57,094 nt of DNA from positions 1-57,094 of the forward strand of contig LNEZ01000068.1 in the NCBI GenBank assembly GCA_001464215.1, in the 5' to 3' direction. A program made the translations under genes and the position numbers. The notes below the pieces were generated by a model. That model saw only the letters and a program-made list of their open reading frames with translations. It made no database searches and was not told where the DNA came from. Source of the stretch: Rhizobiales bacterium Ga0077548. Lineage in GTDB: Bacteria > Pseudomonadota > Alphaproteobacteria > Rhizobiales > Xanthobacteraceae. Of the stretch, positions 43,567 through 51,666 are shown in pieces. The stretch's first letter is position 1; each line of letters begins with the position of its first letter.

Positions 43567-43590
43567 CAGGGGAGACAGGTGTCTCCCCTG
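43567..43590 (+). terminator. Strong hairpin after rpmA, next to acetyltransferase start
   Basis: A perfect 10-bp stem CAGGGGAGAC (43567-43576) / GTCTCCCCTG (43581-43590) with loop AGGT, followed by AATTGTTTTG. The tail is only partly T-rich. It ends 10 nt before the acetyltransferase ATG, so it may act on termination of rpmA and on translation of the next gene. Confidence 0.6.
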
Positions 43591-43600
43591 AATTGTTTTG

Positions 43601-44209
43601 ATGGAAGCGAGCATCCCCCGCGAGAAGAAGAGCGGCCTCATCATTGAGACCGCCCGCCTCGTATTGCGCGCGCCTTCGAAGCGCGATCTCGACGGGATCG
43701 TAGAACTCGCAAACAACGCAAAAGTCGCCGAGATGACGGCGACGATTCCGCATCCCTATACGATGCAGGATGCCAAGGCCTGGCTCGAGAAAGTCTCCTC
43801 CGGCCGCGGACATTCGATGGTGCTTTACGCAAAAGGCGAGACGCGCGTGCTCGTCGGTGTCGCCGGCTTCGGCCATCGCGGCGAGGAGCATAATCCCGAG
43901 ATCGGCTACTGGATCGGCGAGCCGCATTGGCGTCAAGGCTATGCGACCGAAGCGTCGCGTGCACTGATCGACCATGCGTTCTCGGAGACCGGGATCGACG
44001 CCCTCTCCGCTTCGTGCCGGATCAACAACGAGTCCTCCCGCCGCGTGATCGAGAAGTGCGGATTCCAGTGGACCGGCACCGGTCTCAATCAAGTGAAGGC
44101 TTTGGGTGCTTCCGTGCCGGTCGACCGCTTCGTGCTGTCGCGCAAGACTTGGGAAGCGCTCCGGGCCTGGGGCGCAACCGCTTTGCCCACGTTTACCAAA
44201 GCGGGATAG
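43601..44209 (+). CDS. GNAT N-acetyltransferase (RimJ/RimL type)
   Basis: A 202-residue acetyltransferase of the RimJ/RimL class. It has TARLVLRAPSKRDLDGIVEL, the beta-strand NPEIGYWIGEPHWRQGYATE with the acetyl-CoA loop WRQGYATEA, and the region INNESSRRVIEKCGFQWTGT. Target unknown; family members acetylate ribosomal proteins, amino groups or antibiotics. The start has no Shine-Dalgarno site and lies behind a strong hairpin. In relatives I recall a GNAT gene between rpmA and obgE. Confidence 0.9.
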   Translation: MEASIPREKKSGLIIETARLVLRAPSKRDLDGIVELANNAKVAEMTATIPHPYTMQDAKAWLEKVSSGRGHSMVLYAKGETRVLVGVAGFGHRGEEHNPEIGYWIGEPHWRQGYATEASRALIDHAFSETGIDALSASCRINNESSRRVIEKCGFQWTGTGLNQVKALGASVPVDRFVLSRKTWEALRAWGATALPTFTKAG

Positions 44210-44282
44210 ACAACTGGTTTCCCATCCGGTGCTTGATACATCGGAAGGGAAATTACCGATGTGATGACCGAATAAAATCCAA

Positions 44283-45317
44283 ATGAAATTTCTCGACGAA
44301 GCCAAGGTCTATGTCCGCTCCGGAAACGGCGGCGGCGGAGCCGTGTCCTTTCGGCGTGAGAAATTCATCGAGTTCGGCGGCCCTGACGGCGGTGACGGCG
44401 GACGGGGCGGAGATGTCGTCATCGAATGCGTTTCGGGCCTGAACACGCTCATCGACTATCGCTACCAGCAGCATTTCAAAGCCGGCACTGGTGTGCACGG
44501 CATGGGCAAGAACCGCGCGGGCGGACGCGGCGCGGATGCGGTTCTGAAAGTCCCGGTCGGCACTGAAATTCTGGAAGAGGACGGTGAAACCGTTCTCGCT
44601 GACATGACCGAAGTCGGCCAGCGCATCGTGCTGCTTGAGGGCGGCAATGGCGGCTTCGGCAATGCGCACTTCAAGTCATCCACCAACCGCGCTCCGCGCC
44701 GTGCCAACCCCGGCCTAGAAGGCATCGAGCGCACGATCCGGCTTCGCCTGAAGCTGATCGCAGACGCAGGTCTCGTCGGACTCCCGAACGCGGGCAAGTC
44801 CACCTTTCTCGCAAGCGTCACCGCCGCAAAACCGAAAGTCGCGGACTATCCTTTCACGACCTTGCATCCGCAGCTCGGCATCGTCCGCACCGACAGCCGC
44901 GAACTCGTGCTGGCAGACATCCCCGGCCTGATCGAGGGTGCGCATGAAGGCGCGGGCCTCGGCGACCGGTTTCTCGCACACGTCGAACGCTGCAACGCGC
45001 TTTTGCATCTCGTCGATGCCACGCAGGAGGATGTAGCGGCGGCTTATGTCACCGTGCGGAATGAGCTTGAAGCCTATGGCGGCGGACTTGCCGACAAGCA
45101 GGAAATCGTCGCGCTTTCCAAGATCGACGCGCTGACGCCGAAGAAAATCGAGCAGCAGATGAAGAAGCTGCAAAAGGTCACGAAGAAGAAGCCGCTTGCG
45201 CTCTCCGCCCATTCCAAGAAGGGCGTGCCGGAAGCGTTACGCGCATTGTTCAAGCTTGCTTCGCGCGGAAGTACTGCAAAGAAAACTTCCGAGAAGAGTG
45301 CCGCATGGCGTCCGTAA
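44283..45317 (+). CDS. obgE: Obg family GTPase
   Basis: Essential GTPase (344 aa) associated with 50S subunit assembly and cell-cycle control. The N-terminal glycine-rich Obg fold ([20 protein letters not shown]) runs to about residue 158, followed by the G domain: G1 [11 protein letters not shown]2 TTLHPQLG, G3 [21 protein letters not shown]4 LSKIDAL and a short C-terminal tail with Lys-rich text. It overlaps the start of proB by 13 nt, indicating coupling. Confidence 0.97.
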   Translation: MKFLDEAKVYVRSGNGGGGAVSFRREKFIEFGGPDGGDGGRGGDVVIECVSGLNTLIDYRYQQHFKAGTGVHGMGKNRAGGRGADAVLKVPVGTEILEEDGETVLADMTEVGQRIVLLEGGNGGFGNAHFKSSTNRAPRRANPGLEGIERTIRLRLKLIADAGLVGLPNAGKSTFLASVTAAKPKVADYPFTTLHPQLGIVRTDSRELVLADIPGLIEGAHEGAGLGDRFLAHVERCNALLHLVDATQEDVAAAYVTVRNELEAYGGGLADKQEIVALSKIDALTPKKIEQQMKKLQKVTKKKPLALSAHSKKGVPEALRALFKLASRGSTAKKTSEKSAAWRP

Positions 45318-46435
45318 CGCCGGAGCTTAAAAGCTTCAAACGCATCGTGGTGAAGGTTGGCTCGTCGTTGCTCGTCAACGCCGAACGCGGCGAGCTGCAC
45401 GCAGATTGGCTGAATGCGCTCGCAGAAGATTTAGCCGAACGCGCCAAAGCTGGCGCGCAGATCGTGGTCGTTTCCTCGGGCGCGATTGCGCTCGGCCGCA
45501 CCGTGCTGAAATTGGAGAAAGGCGCGCTGAAGCTCGAAGAGAGCCAGGCAGCGGCGGCAGTTGGCCAGATTGCGCTCGCGCGGGCCTGGAGCGAAGCGCT
45601 CGGCAAGGTCGGGCTTGTTGCCGGACAAGTGCTGCTCACGCTCAAAGACACCGAGGAGCGCCGCAACTATCTCAATGCACGCGCGACCATCGGTAAACTC
45701 CTCGACATCAAAGCGGTGCCGGTGATCAACGAGAACGACACCGTCGCCACCACCGAAATCCGCTACGGCGACAATGATCGCTTAGCCGCGCGCGTCGCCT
45801 CGATGATCGGCGCCGATCTTCTTGTCCTCTTCTCCGACATCGACGGCTTCTACGACGCCCCGCCGCACACGAAGAAAGATGCCAAGCTCATTCCCGTCAT
45901 TCCCCGCATTACCGCCGAGATCGAAGGCATGGCGGGTGCCGCAGGCTCCGAGCTTTCGCGCGGCGGCATGGTGACGAAGGTGGAAGCGGCGAAGATCGCA
46001 ACGCTCGCGGGCGCGCACATGATTATCGCGTCCGGCCGCAAAGTTCATCCGCTGCGAGCCATCGCAAACGGCGAAGCCTGCACGTGGTTTCTGACACCCG
46101 CGAACCCGGTGACTGCCCGCAAGAAGTGGATCGGCGGCAACCTCGAGCCGCGCGGGATCATTCATGTCGATGCCGGCGCGGTTGCAGCGCTCAGAAACGG
46201 CAAGAGCCTTCTTCCCGCAGGCGTGGTAAAAGTCGCAGGTGAGTTTGCGCGTGGTGACGCAGTGCTCGTGCGCGGACCGGACGGCGAGGAAATCGCGCGC
46301 GGGCTGGTGGCGTATGACTCGGAAGACGCAGCCAAGATCGTGAAGAAGTCCACGAACGAGATCGTGCTTATTCTGGGCTATGAAGGCCGCGCCGCCATGA
46401 TCCATCGCGACGATCTCGCGATGGCGGGAGAGTGA
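45305..46435 (+). CDS. proB: Glutamate 5-kinase
   Basis: First step of proline synthesis: phosphorylates glutamate with ATP. The 376-aa protein has an amino-acid-kinase domain ([69 protein letters not shown]) and a C-terminal PUA domain. It appears intact with no unusual change. It overlaps obgE and lies 2 nt before proA, which is broken here, so its product would accumulate without a partner. Confidence 0.97.
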   Translation: MASVTPELKSFKRIVVKVGSSLLVNAERGELHADWLNALAEDLAERAKAGAQIVVVSSGAIALGRTVLKLEKGALKLEESQAAAAVGQIALARAWSEALGKVGLVAGQVLLTLKDTEERRNYLNARATIGKLLDIKAVPVINENDTVATTEIRYGDNDRLAARVASMIGADLLVLFSDIDGFYDAPPHTKKDAKLIPVIPRITAEIEGMAGAAGSELSRGGMVTKVEAAKIATLAGAHMIIASGRKVHPLRAIANGEACTWFLTPANPVTARKKWIGGNLEPRGIIHVDAGAVAALRNGKSLLPAGVVKVAGEFARGDAVLVRGPDGEEIARGLVAYDSEDAAKIVKKSTNEIVLILGYEGRAAMIHRDDLAMAGE

Positions 46436-46436
46436 G

Positions 46437-47689
46437 ATGAACCGGCACGAGACCAGCGATGTATCGGCGCTGATGCGCGACATCGGCGCCCGTGCGCGCA
46501 AAGCTGCCCGCGCGCTCGGTCTTGCCGAGGCAGCACAAAAAGCAAATGCCTTGGAAGCCGCCGGACGCGCGATCCGCGCGAACAAAGCAAAAATTCTCGC
46601 GGCCAACGCCGAAGACATCGCGAACGCGAAACAGCAGAACATCACCGCCGCCTTCCTCGACCGCCTCACCCTCACCGATAAATCCGTCGATGCGATTGCA
46701 GCAGGCATTGAAGCCGTGGCGCTCCTCCCCGATCCCGTCGGCGAAGTGATTGCCGACTGGCAGCAGCCGAACGGCCTCATGTTTCAGCGCGTCCGCACGC
46801 CCTTGGGCGTTGTGGCTGTGATTTACGAAAGCCGCCCGAACGTGACGGCGGACGCCGGTTCGCTTTGTCTGAAGGCTGGCAACGCCGTGATTCTCCGCGG
46901 CGGCTCCGACAGTTTCCATTCAAGCCGAGCGATCCACGAATGCCTCGTCACAGGCCTGAAAGAAGCGGGCCTGCCGGAAGACGCAATCCAGCTGGTGCCG
47001 ACCACCGACCGCGCCGCCGTCGGCGAGCTGCTCACCGGCCTGAGCGGCAACATCGACGTCGTGGTGCCGCGCGGCGGAAAAAGTCTTGTCGAGCGTGTGC
47101 AAAAAGAAGCCCGCGTGCCGGTCTTCGCGCATCTCGAAGGCGTGTGCCACGTTTACATTCACGCCCCCGCAGACCTCGATATGGCAAAAAGCATCGTTTT
47201 TAACGCAAAGATGCGCCGCACCGGCGTCTGCGGCGCGGCTGAAACTTTGCTCGTCGATAAGAAGGCAGCACAGACACACCTGAAGCCGCTCGTAGAAATG
47301 CTGCTGGAAGCCGGCTGCGAAGTGCGCGGCGACGAAGCAAGCCGCGCAACGGACTCGCGCGTGAAGCCTGCCACCGAAGAAGATTGGTACACAGAATATC
47401 TAGACAAGATCATCGCGGTGAAAGTCGTCGGCGGCTTGCAGGCGGCAATGGATCACATCGCGAAATATGGCTCACAGCACACCGACGAGCGGAAGTTTTC
47501 CTGCGCGAAGTCGATTCCGCGATCGTGCTTCACAATGCGTCTACACAATTCGCCGATGGCGGCGAGTTCGGCTTCGGCGCGGAGATTGGCATCGCCACCG
47601 GCCGTATGCACGCGCGCGGGCCGGTCGGCGTCGAGCAGCTCACTTCGTTCAAGTATCGTGTTCACGGCAATGGTCAGACCCGGCCTTGA
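46437..47689 (+). pseudogene. proA: Glutamate-5-semialdehyde dehydrogenase, broken by deletion and frameshift
   Basis: ProA should reduce gamma-glutamyl phosphate to glutamate semialdehyde. Residues 1-350 are normal, including [20 protein letters not shown] and the catalytic Cys block [15 protein letters not shown], and end in [10 protein letters not shown] at 47486. The expected continuation (family form AIVTED and a few residues) is missing. Reading then resumes in another frame at about 47489 with [20 protein letters not shown] and proceeds to the normal end ([19 protein letters not shown], stop 47687-47689). The break leaves only 2 nt between the two parts, a net loss of roughly two dozen bases. 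The uninterrupted frame runs into non-family text. Confidence 0.85.
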
Positions 47690-48291
47690 AGGCGCAAACA
47701 CCCCTCGCTTCGCCCGGTATGCGGATCGGGCTCCTCGGCGGAAGTTTCAATCCCGCGCATGACGCACATCGTGCGCTAAGCCTGCTCGCGTGGAAACGCC
47801 TCGGCCTCGATCGCGTCTGGTGGCTTGTTTCGCCCGGCAATCCGCTGAAGGAAAATTCCGTGCTGCCGCCGGTTGAAGACAGGATAAAGCAGGCGCGCGA
47901 GGTTTCGGCGTCTCCTTATATCGATGTCGCAGCCCCCGAAGTCGCCTACCGGACGCGCTACACCTTCGACACGCTCAAGCGCCTGCTCGCCTCCAGTCCC
48001 GATGCGCGCTTTGTCTGGCTGATGGGCGCGGACAATCTCGCGCAGTTCCATCGCTGGAAACGCTGGCAGGAAATCGCGAAAATGATGCCGATTGCCGTGA
48101 TCGAGCGCCCCGGCGACGAGGATGCGCCGCTTTCGTCTAAGGCCGCACACGCGCTGGCCCGTTACCGTATGGATGAGAGCGACGCGGCACTTCTGATGTC
48201 GATGCGCCCGCCGGCATGGATTTATCTGCACGGCTTGAAATCGCCGCTCTCTTCCACCAGCTTACGCATGAAGGGGCAGCGACAAGCTTAG
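47686..48291 (+). CDS. nadD: Nicotinate-nucleotide adenylyltransferase
   Basis: Adenylates nicotinate mononucleotide in NAD synthesis. The protein (201 aa) begins [20 protein letters not shown] from TTG 47686, overlapping the proA stop; ATG 47719 is an alternative without the short lead. The nucleotidyl-transferase loop reads [14 protein letters not shown]: the usual HxGH is HDAH, with Ala in place of Gly. Other blocks are normal: [34 protein letters not shown], and the SSTxLR motif as [12 protein letters not shown]. Located after proA and before rsfS, the usual order. Confidence 0.93.
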   Translation: MKAQTPLASPGMRIGLLGGSFNPAHDAHRALSLLAWKRLGLDRVWWLVSPGNPLKENSVLPPVEDRIKQAREVSASPYIDVAAPEVAYRTRYTFDTLKRLLASSPDARFVWLMGADNLAQFHRWKRWQEIAKMMPIAVIERPGDEDAPLSSKAAHALARYRMDESDAALLMSMRPPAWIYLHGLKSPLSSTSLRMKGQRQA

Positions 48292-48354
48292 TAATTGAAC
48301 GGTAATGGTAGAGGCGTATGCTGATTCCAGTACCGATTCGCTACCCGAGGCCTG

Positions 48355-48771
48355 ATGGAAGGAATCGATAGCCTGGCAACCAAGGTACGCAGCGTAACGG
48401 CCAAAAAAGCCGCGAAGCCCAAGATTGTGGCGCGCACTAAAGAGCCCGCCCTTCTTTCTCTGATCCTGAAACAACTCGACGACGACAAGGCCGAGGACAC
48501 GATCTCGATCGATGTCCGCGGACGCACGTCGATTACCGATCACATGGTGATCACGAGCGGGCGGGCAAACCGCCATGTCGCGTCCATCACCGACCATTTG
48601 GTCGAAGCGCTTTCGAAGGCCGGCCAGAAGCCGCGCCTCGAAGGATTGCCTGCGGCCGACTGGGTGGTGATCGACGCCGGCGACATTGTCGTTCACGTCT
48701 TCCGCCCGGAAGTCCGCGAGTTCTACAGCCTCGAGAGAATGTGGCAGACGCGCAGCGCCGCAAAAGCCTGA
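48355..48771 (+). CDS. rsfS: Ribosome silencing factor RsfS
   Basis: RsfS (138 aa) binds ribosomal protein L14 and blocks joining of subunits in starvation. Blocks: LDDDKAEDTISIDVRGRTSI, DHMVITSGRANRHVASITDH, GLPAADWVVIDAGDIVVHVF and REFYSLERMW. A 30-residue Lys/Ala-rich N-terminal extension precedes the core and may be partly artefact; the ATG 48355 has AGGCCTGATGG before it. It lies between nadD and rlmH, as in most relatives. Confidence 0.96.
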   Translation: MEGIDSLATKVRSVTAKKAAKPKIVARTKEPALLSLILKQLDDDKAEDTISIDVRGRTSITDHMVITSGRANRHVASITDHLVEALSKAGQKPRLEGLPAADWVVIDAGDIVVHVFRPEVREFYSLERMWQTRSAAKA

Positions 48772-48783
48772 CGGGCTTTTAAG

Positions 48784-49269
48784 GTGCGTTTGCTGATTGC
48801 CGCCGTCGGCCGCCTGAAGGCGGGACCGGAGCGCGAGTTGCTCGCGCGTTATCTCGACCGCGCCAATGCTTCCGGAAAATTACTCGCACTTGCGCCCGTC
48901 GAAGTGATCGAAGTTCCGGAAAGCCCCGCGCAGACTTCCGCCAAACGAAAATCCGACGAAGCCAAAGCGCTGCTTGCCGGCATTCCTTCAAACGCAAAAC
49001 TGATCGCGCTGGACGAGCGCGGTAAAAGCATTCCGAGCGAGGATTATGCCAAGAAACTCGCGCGTATCCGCGACGATGGCGCCGCTGTCACTGCATTCCT
49101 GATTGGCGGCGCCGATGGGCTCGACGAGACGCTTCGCAAAAAAGCGGAATTTACTCTCGCGTTTGGCGCAGCGACCTTCCCGCACCAGATCGTGCGCATC
49201 CTGCTCGCCGAGCAGATCTATCGGGCAGTCACGATCCTGTCCGGCCACCCCTATCACCGCGGCGGCTGA
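48784..49269 (+). CDS. rlmH: 23S rRNA (pseudouridine1915-N3)-methyltransferase
   Basis: SPOUT methyltransferase (161 aa) modifying pseudouridine 1915 in 23S rRNA. Blocks are LLIAAVGRLKAGPERELLAR, IALDERGKSIPSEDYAKKL, FLIGGADGLDETLRKKAEFT and FPHQIVRILLAEQIYRAVTI ending in GHPYHRGG. GTG start at 48784 fits the family. The next gene should be envC, which is only a relic here. Confidence 0.97.
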   Translation: MRLLIAAVGRLKAGPERELLARYLDRANASGKLLALAPVEVIEVPESPAQTSAKRKSDEAKALLAGIPSNAKLIALDERGKSIPSEDYAKKLARIRDDGAAVTAFLIGGADGLDETLRKKAEFTLAFGAATFPHQIVRILLAEQIYRAVTILSGHPYHRGG

Positions 49270-49291
49270 TCTTCGGCCTGTCGAAAATTTA

Positions 49292-49725
49292 ATGCGGGCG
49301 GTGCCTCTGCCCCGTTTCTGGCTCACTTTTGCGCGATCACGCGCGACCTCGTAATCCGGCCGGTCTTGTCTTGGGTATTCTCTTGGGAATTTCCAGCGAA
49401 ACCGCACCGGACCTGCGTAAAATTGAGCCATTTCGAGAAGCCAAGCCGCCCCAATCCCAGCCGGAACTTCTGCCATCCCTTGCTAGGGCAGACAGGCGGC
49501 GGGTATCATAGGTCATTGGCAGGGGTGGAAAATTCACCGCGGAGCCTGGGTGATCGATCCGGAAGGACAGCCCGCCGCGGCGAGACGTACAGGACGAATC
49601 CGGCCTCGGGCAACGAGGCGGCTAACCCCAGGACCGGTTTGCTTTCCGCGAAATTTCGCAAGCGCAAACCGATCGACTCCGGCCCATCGTGGCCGGCAAC
49701 CGGCAAGCAGAAGGTTCGCGGATAA
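49292..49725 (+). pseudogene. envC: Decayed remnant of envC (murein hydrolase activator)
   Basis: The 455-nt gap between rlmH and ctpA holds no intact gene, but EnvC relics can be read. From 49498 one frame gives GGYHRSLAG (LytM-domain strand, expected GGYHxLLAG), later SGNEAANP, FRKRKPIDSGPSWPATGK and KQKVRG, then stop TAA at 49723-49725. EnvC of Rhizobiales ends in LYxEFRKxGxPIDPxPWxA...KVRG, so about 75 C-terminal codons are recognisable though altered. Before it, a signal-peptide-like piece (MRAVPLPRFWLTFARS at 49292, then NPAGLVLGILLGIS in another frame) may be the N-terminus. Some 900 nt of middle are gone. The stop still overlaps the ctpA start. Confidence 0.75.
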
Positions 49726-51041
49726 TGCGGAAGATTTCGCTATTCTTTATCGGTGCTATCACCGGCGCATTGGTGGCGGCGGTTGCGGCCCAGCCGCAAG
49801 TATTCACCAAGGCGCGTGCGGCGTCGGCAGACACCTACCGGCAGCTCAATCTCTTCGGAGATATTTTCGAGCACGTCCGCGCGCAGTATGTCGAGAAAGT
49901 CGATGACGCGAAGCTGATCGAAGCCGCGATCAACGGTATGCTCTCCTCGCTCGATCCGCATTCGCAGTTCCTGGACGCCAAGAACTTCCGCGATATGCAG
50001 ACCCAGACCCGCGGCGAATTCGGCGGCCTCGGCATCGAAGTTACGATGGAAGACGGTCTCGTAAAGGTGATGTCGCCGATCGACAACACCCCCGCTTCGC
50101 GCGGCGGCGTGCAGCCGGCCGATCTCATCACCCATCTCGACGGCGAGCCCGTGAAGGGCCTCTCGCTCGAACAGGCGGTCGAAAAAATGCGCGGACCGGT
50201 CAATACGCCGATCGTACTCCGCATTCAGCGCAAGGGCGCCGACAAGCCGATCGAGATCAAGCTGGTTCGCGAGATCATTTCGATCCGCAACGTGCGCGCG
50301 AAGATCGAGGACGATGTCGGATACATTCGTCTGACCAGCTTCCAGGGCGAGCGGACGATCAAGCAGCTCGAAGAGTCGATCGCCGAGATCAAGGCGAAGA
50401 TTCCGGCCGACAAGCTCAAGGGCTACATCCTCGATCTGCGCAATAACGGCGGCGGTTTGCTCGATCAGGCGATCGCGGTCACCGACACCTTCCTTGACCG
50501 CGGCGAGATCGTCTCGACCCGTGGCCGTGCGGAAGCAAGCCAGCGCTACAACGCGCGCACCGGCGATCTCACGAACGGCAAGCCGCTGATCGTGCTGATC
50601 AATGGCGGCTCGGCATCTGCCTCGGAAATCGTCGCGGGCGCGTTGCAGGACCATAAGCGCGCGACGCTTCTGGGCTCGCGTTCCTTCGGCAAGGGTTCCG
50701 TGCAGACGGTAATGCCGGTCGGCGGCTATGGCGCGCTGAAGCTCACCACCGCCCGCTACTACACGCCGTCGGGCCGCTCGATTCAGGCCAAGGGCATCCA
50801 GCCCGACATCGAGCTTATTCAGGATCTTCCGGAAGAACTGAAGGGCAAGGTCGAACCGCGCGGCGAGGCTTCGCTCAAGGGCCACATCAAGGCGAATGAC
50901 GGGGAAGAACAGGCGGGCTCGCCCGCTTACATCCCGCCGGACCCGAAGAACGACAAGCAGCTCAACATGGCGCTCGAGTTGCTGCGCGGTACGATCAAAA
51001 ACTCGGCGTTCCCGCCGAATCCGAAGGCTGTGCCGAACTGA
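49725..51041 (+). CDS. ctpA: S41 carboxy-terminal processing protease
   Basis: Periplasmic serine protease (438 aa) with a signal or anchor helix (KISLFFIGAITGALVAAVAA), a PDZ domain (about 80-170, GGLGIEVTMEDGLVKVMSPI), and the S41 catalytic domain: YILDLRNNGGGLLDQAIAVT, the nucleophile Ser in NGGSASASEIVAGAL and the Lys in GSRSFGKGSVQTVMP. Start ATG 49725 overlaps the envC-remnant stop by one nucleotide. In relatives CtpA follows EnvC and both act on the envelope; CtpA is intact here. A bidirectional terminator follows. Confidence 0.95.
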   Translation: MRKISLFFIGAITGALVAAVAAQPQVFTKARAASADTYRQLNLFGDIFEHVRAQYVEKVDDAKLIEAAINGMLSSLDPHSQFLDAKNFRDMQTQTRGEFGGLGIEVTMEDGLVKVMSPIDNTPASRGGVQPADLITHLDGEPVKGLSLEQAVEKMRGPVNTPIVLRIQRKGADKPIEIKLVREIISIRNVRAKIEDDVGYIRLTSFQGERTIKQLEESIAEIKAKIPADKLKGYILDLRNNGGGLLDQAIAVTDTFLDRGEIVSTRGRAEASQRYNARTGDLTNGKPLIVLINGGSASASEIVAGALQDHKRATLLGSRSFGKGSVQTVMPVGGYGALKLTTARYYTPSGRSIQAKGIQPDIELIQDLPEELKGKVEPRGEASLKGHIKANDGEEQAGSPAYIPPDPKNDKQLNMALELLRGTIKNSAFPPNPKAVPN

Positions 51042-51063
51042 GCTTCGGAGACACTGACGAAAC

Positions 51064-51093
51064 AAAAAGCCCCGCCTCACGGCGGGGCTTTTT
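51064..51093. terminator. Bidirectional rho-independent terminator after ctpA
   Basis: GCCCCGCC (51069-51076) pairs with GGCGGGGC (51081-51088) around a 4-nt loop, with AAAAA left and TTTTT right. It ends ctpA and, on the other strand, the small-gene pair starting at 51547. Confidence 0.95.
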
Positions 51094-51107
51094 CTTATGC
51101 TTGCGTT

Positions 51108-51284
51108 TTATCCGGAGCGGCTCTTGCGCGCCTGTTCGTCGATCCATTCGGCTTCAGCCGCGCATTCGCCCCATGCGCGGGCAAGTTCGCGATACTGCGC
51201 GCGGATTTCCCAGGCCACGGCTTGATCCTCCGCGATTCTCGCGCAGGCCGCAGCTTTCAGCCGATAATAGTTTGCTTTAGGCAC
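51108..51284 (-). CDS. Small hypothetical protein
   Basis: A 58-residue frame starting GTG at 51284 with GGAG 6 nt upstream. The product reads MPKANYYRLKAAACARIAED and continues as a single amphipathic helix rich in Ala, Glu and Trp (WEIRAQYRELARAWGECAAE). It is the second gene of a pair: the previous stop is 2 nt away. No membrane segment. Family not recognised; helix-type small protein. Confidence 0.65.
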   Translation of the reverse strand: MPKANYYRLKAAACARIAEDQAVAWEIRAQYRELARAWGECAAEAEWIDEQARKSRSG

Positions 51285-51286
51285 AG

Positions 51287-51547
51287 CTACTCCGAGAGCC
51301 GAACATAGAGATTCTGGAGTTTCTGAATTGTCTGTTCGATACTGCGCTTCTGCTGCTCGACGACCTCCAAGCGCTCGGCATTCGACCCGAGTTCGCCGAC
51401 GCCGGCCTTGGCCGCGACATCGCCGGAAAGCGCCCAGATAAAGTCGCGCTTCTTGCCGCTGAGGATAAGCGAAATCGTTTCGCCGCCTTGATCCAGAAAT
51501 ACGATTTCCGCGTCCACAAGGGACACGTTGGGAAAACCCGAATTCAT
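51287..51547 (-). CDS. Small hypothetical protein
   Basis: A protein of 86 residues from ATG 51547 (GGAG 8 nt upstream; the frame to 51592 is not preferred). The first part is beta-rich (NVSLVDAEIVFLDQGGETIS, LILSGKKRDFIWALSGDVAA), the second a helix (ERLEVVEQQKRSIEQTIQKL) likely forming a coiled coil. No match recognised. It forms a two-gene unit with the 58-residue gene and ends at the terminator shared with ctpA. Confidence 0.7.
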   Translation of the reverse strand: MNSGFPNVSLVDAEIVFLDQGGETISLILSGKKRDFIWALSGDVAAKAGVGELGSNAERLEVVEQQKRSIEQTIQKLQNLYVRLSE

Positions 51548-51666
51548 TATATTTTCTCCGAGAATAAGTGGGGCAGTCCTGCCGCCCGCCATTGCGCTCT
51601 TGCTGGCCCGGAAGGCCGTCTTATGAAAGTAAATTGCAGTTAAACGGACGAAATTGCCCGATTCCG

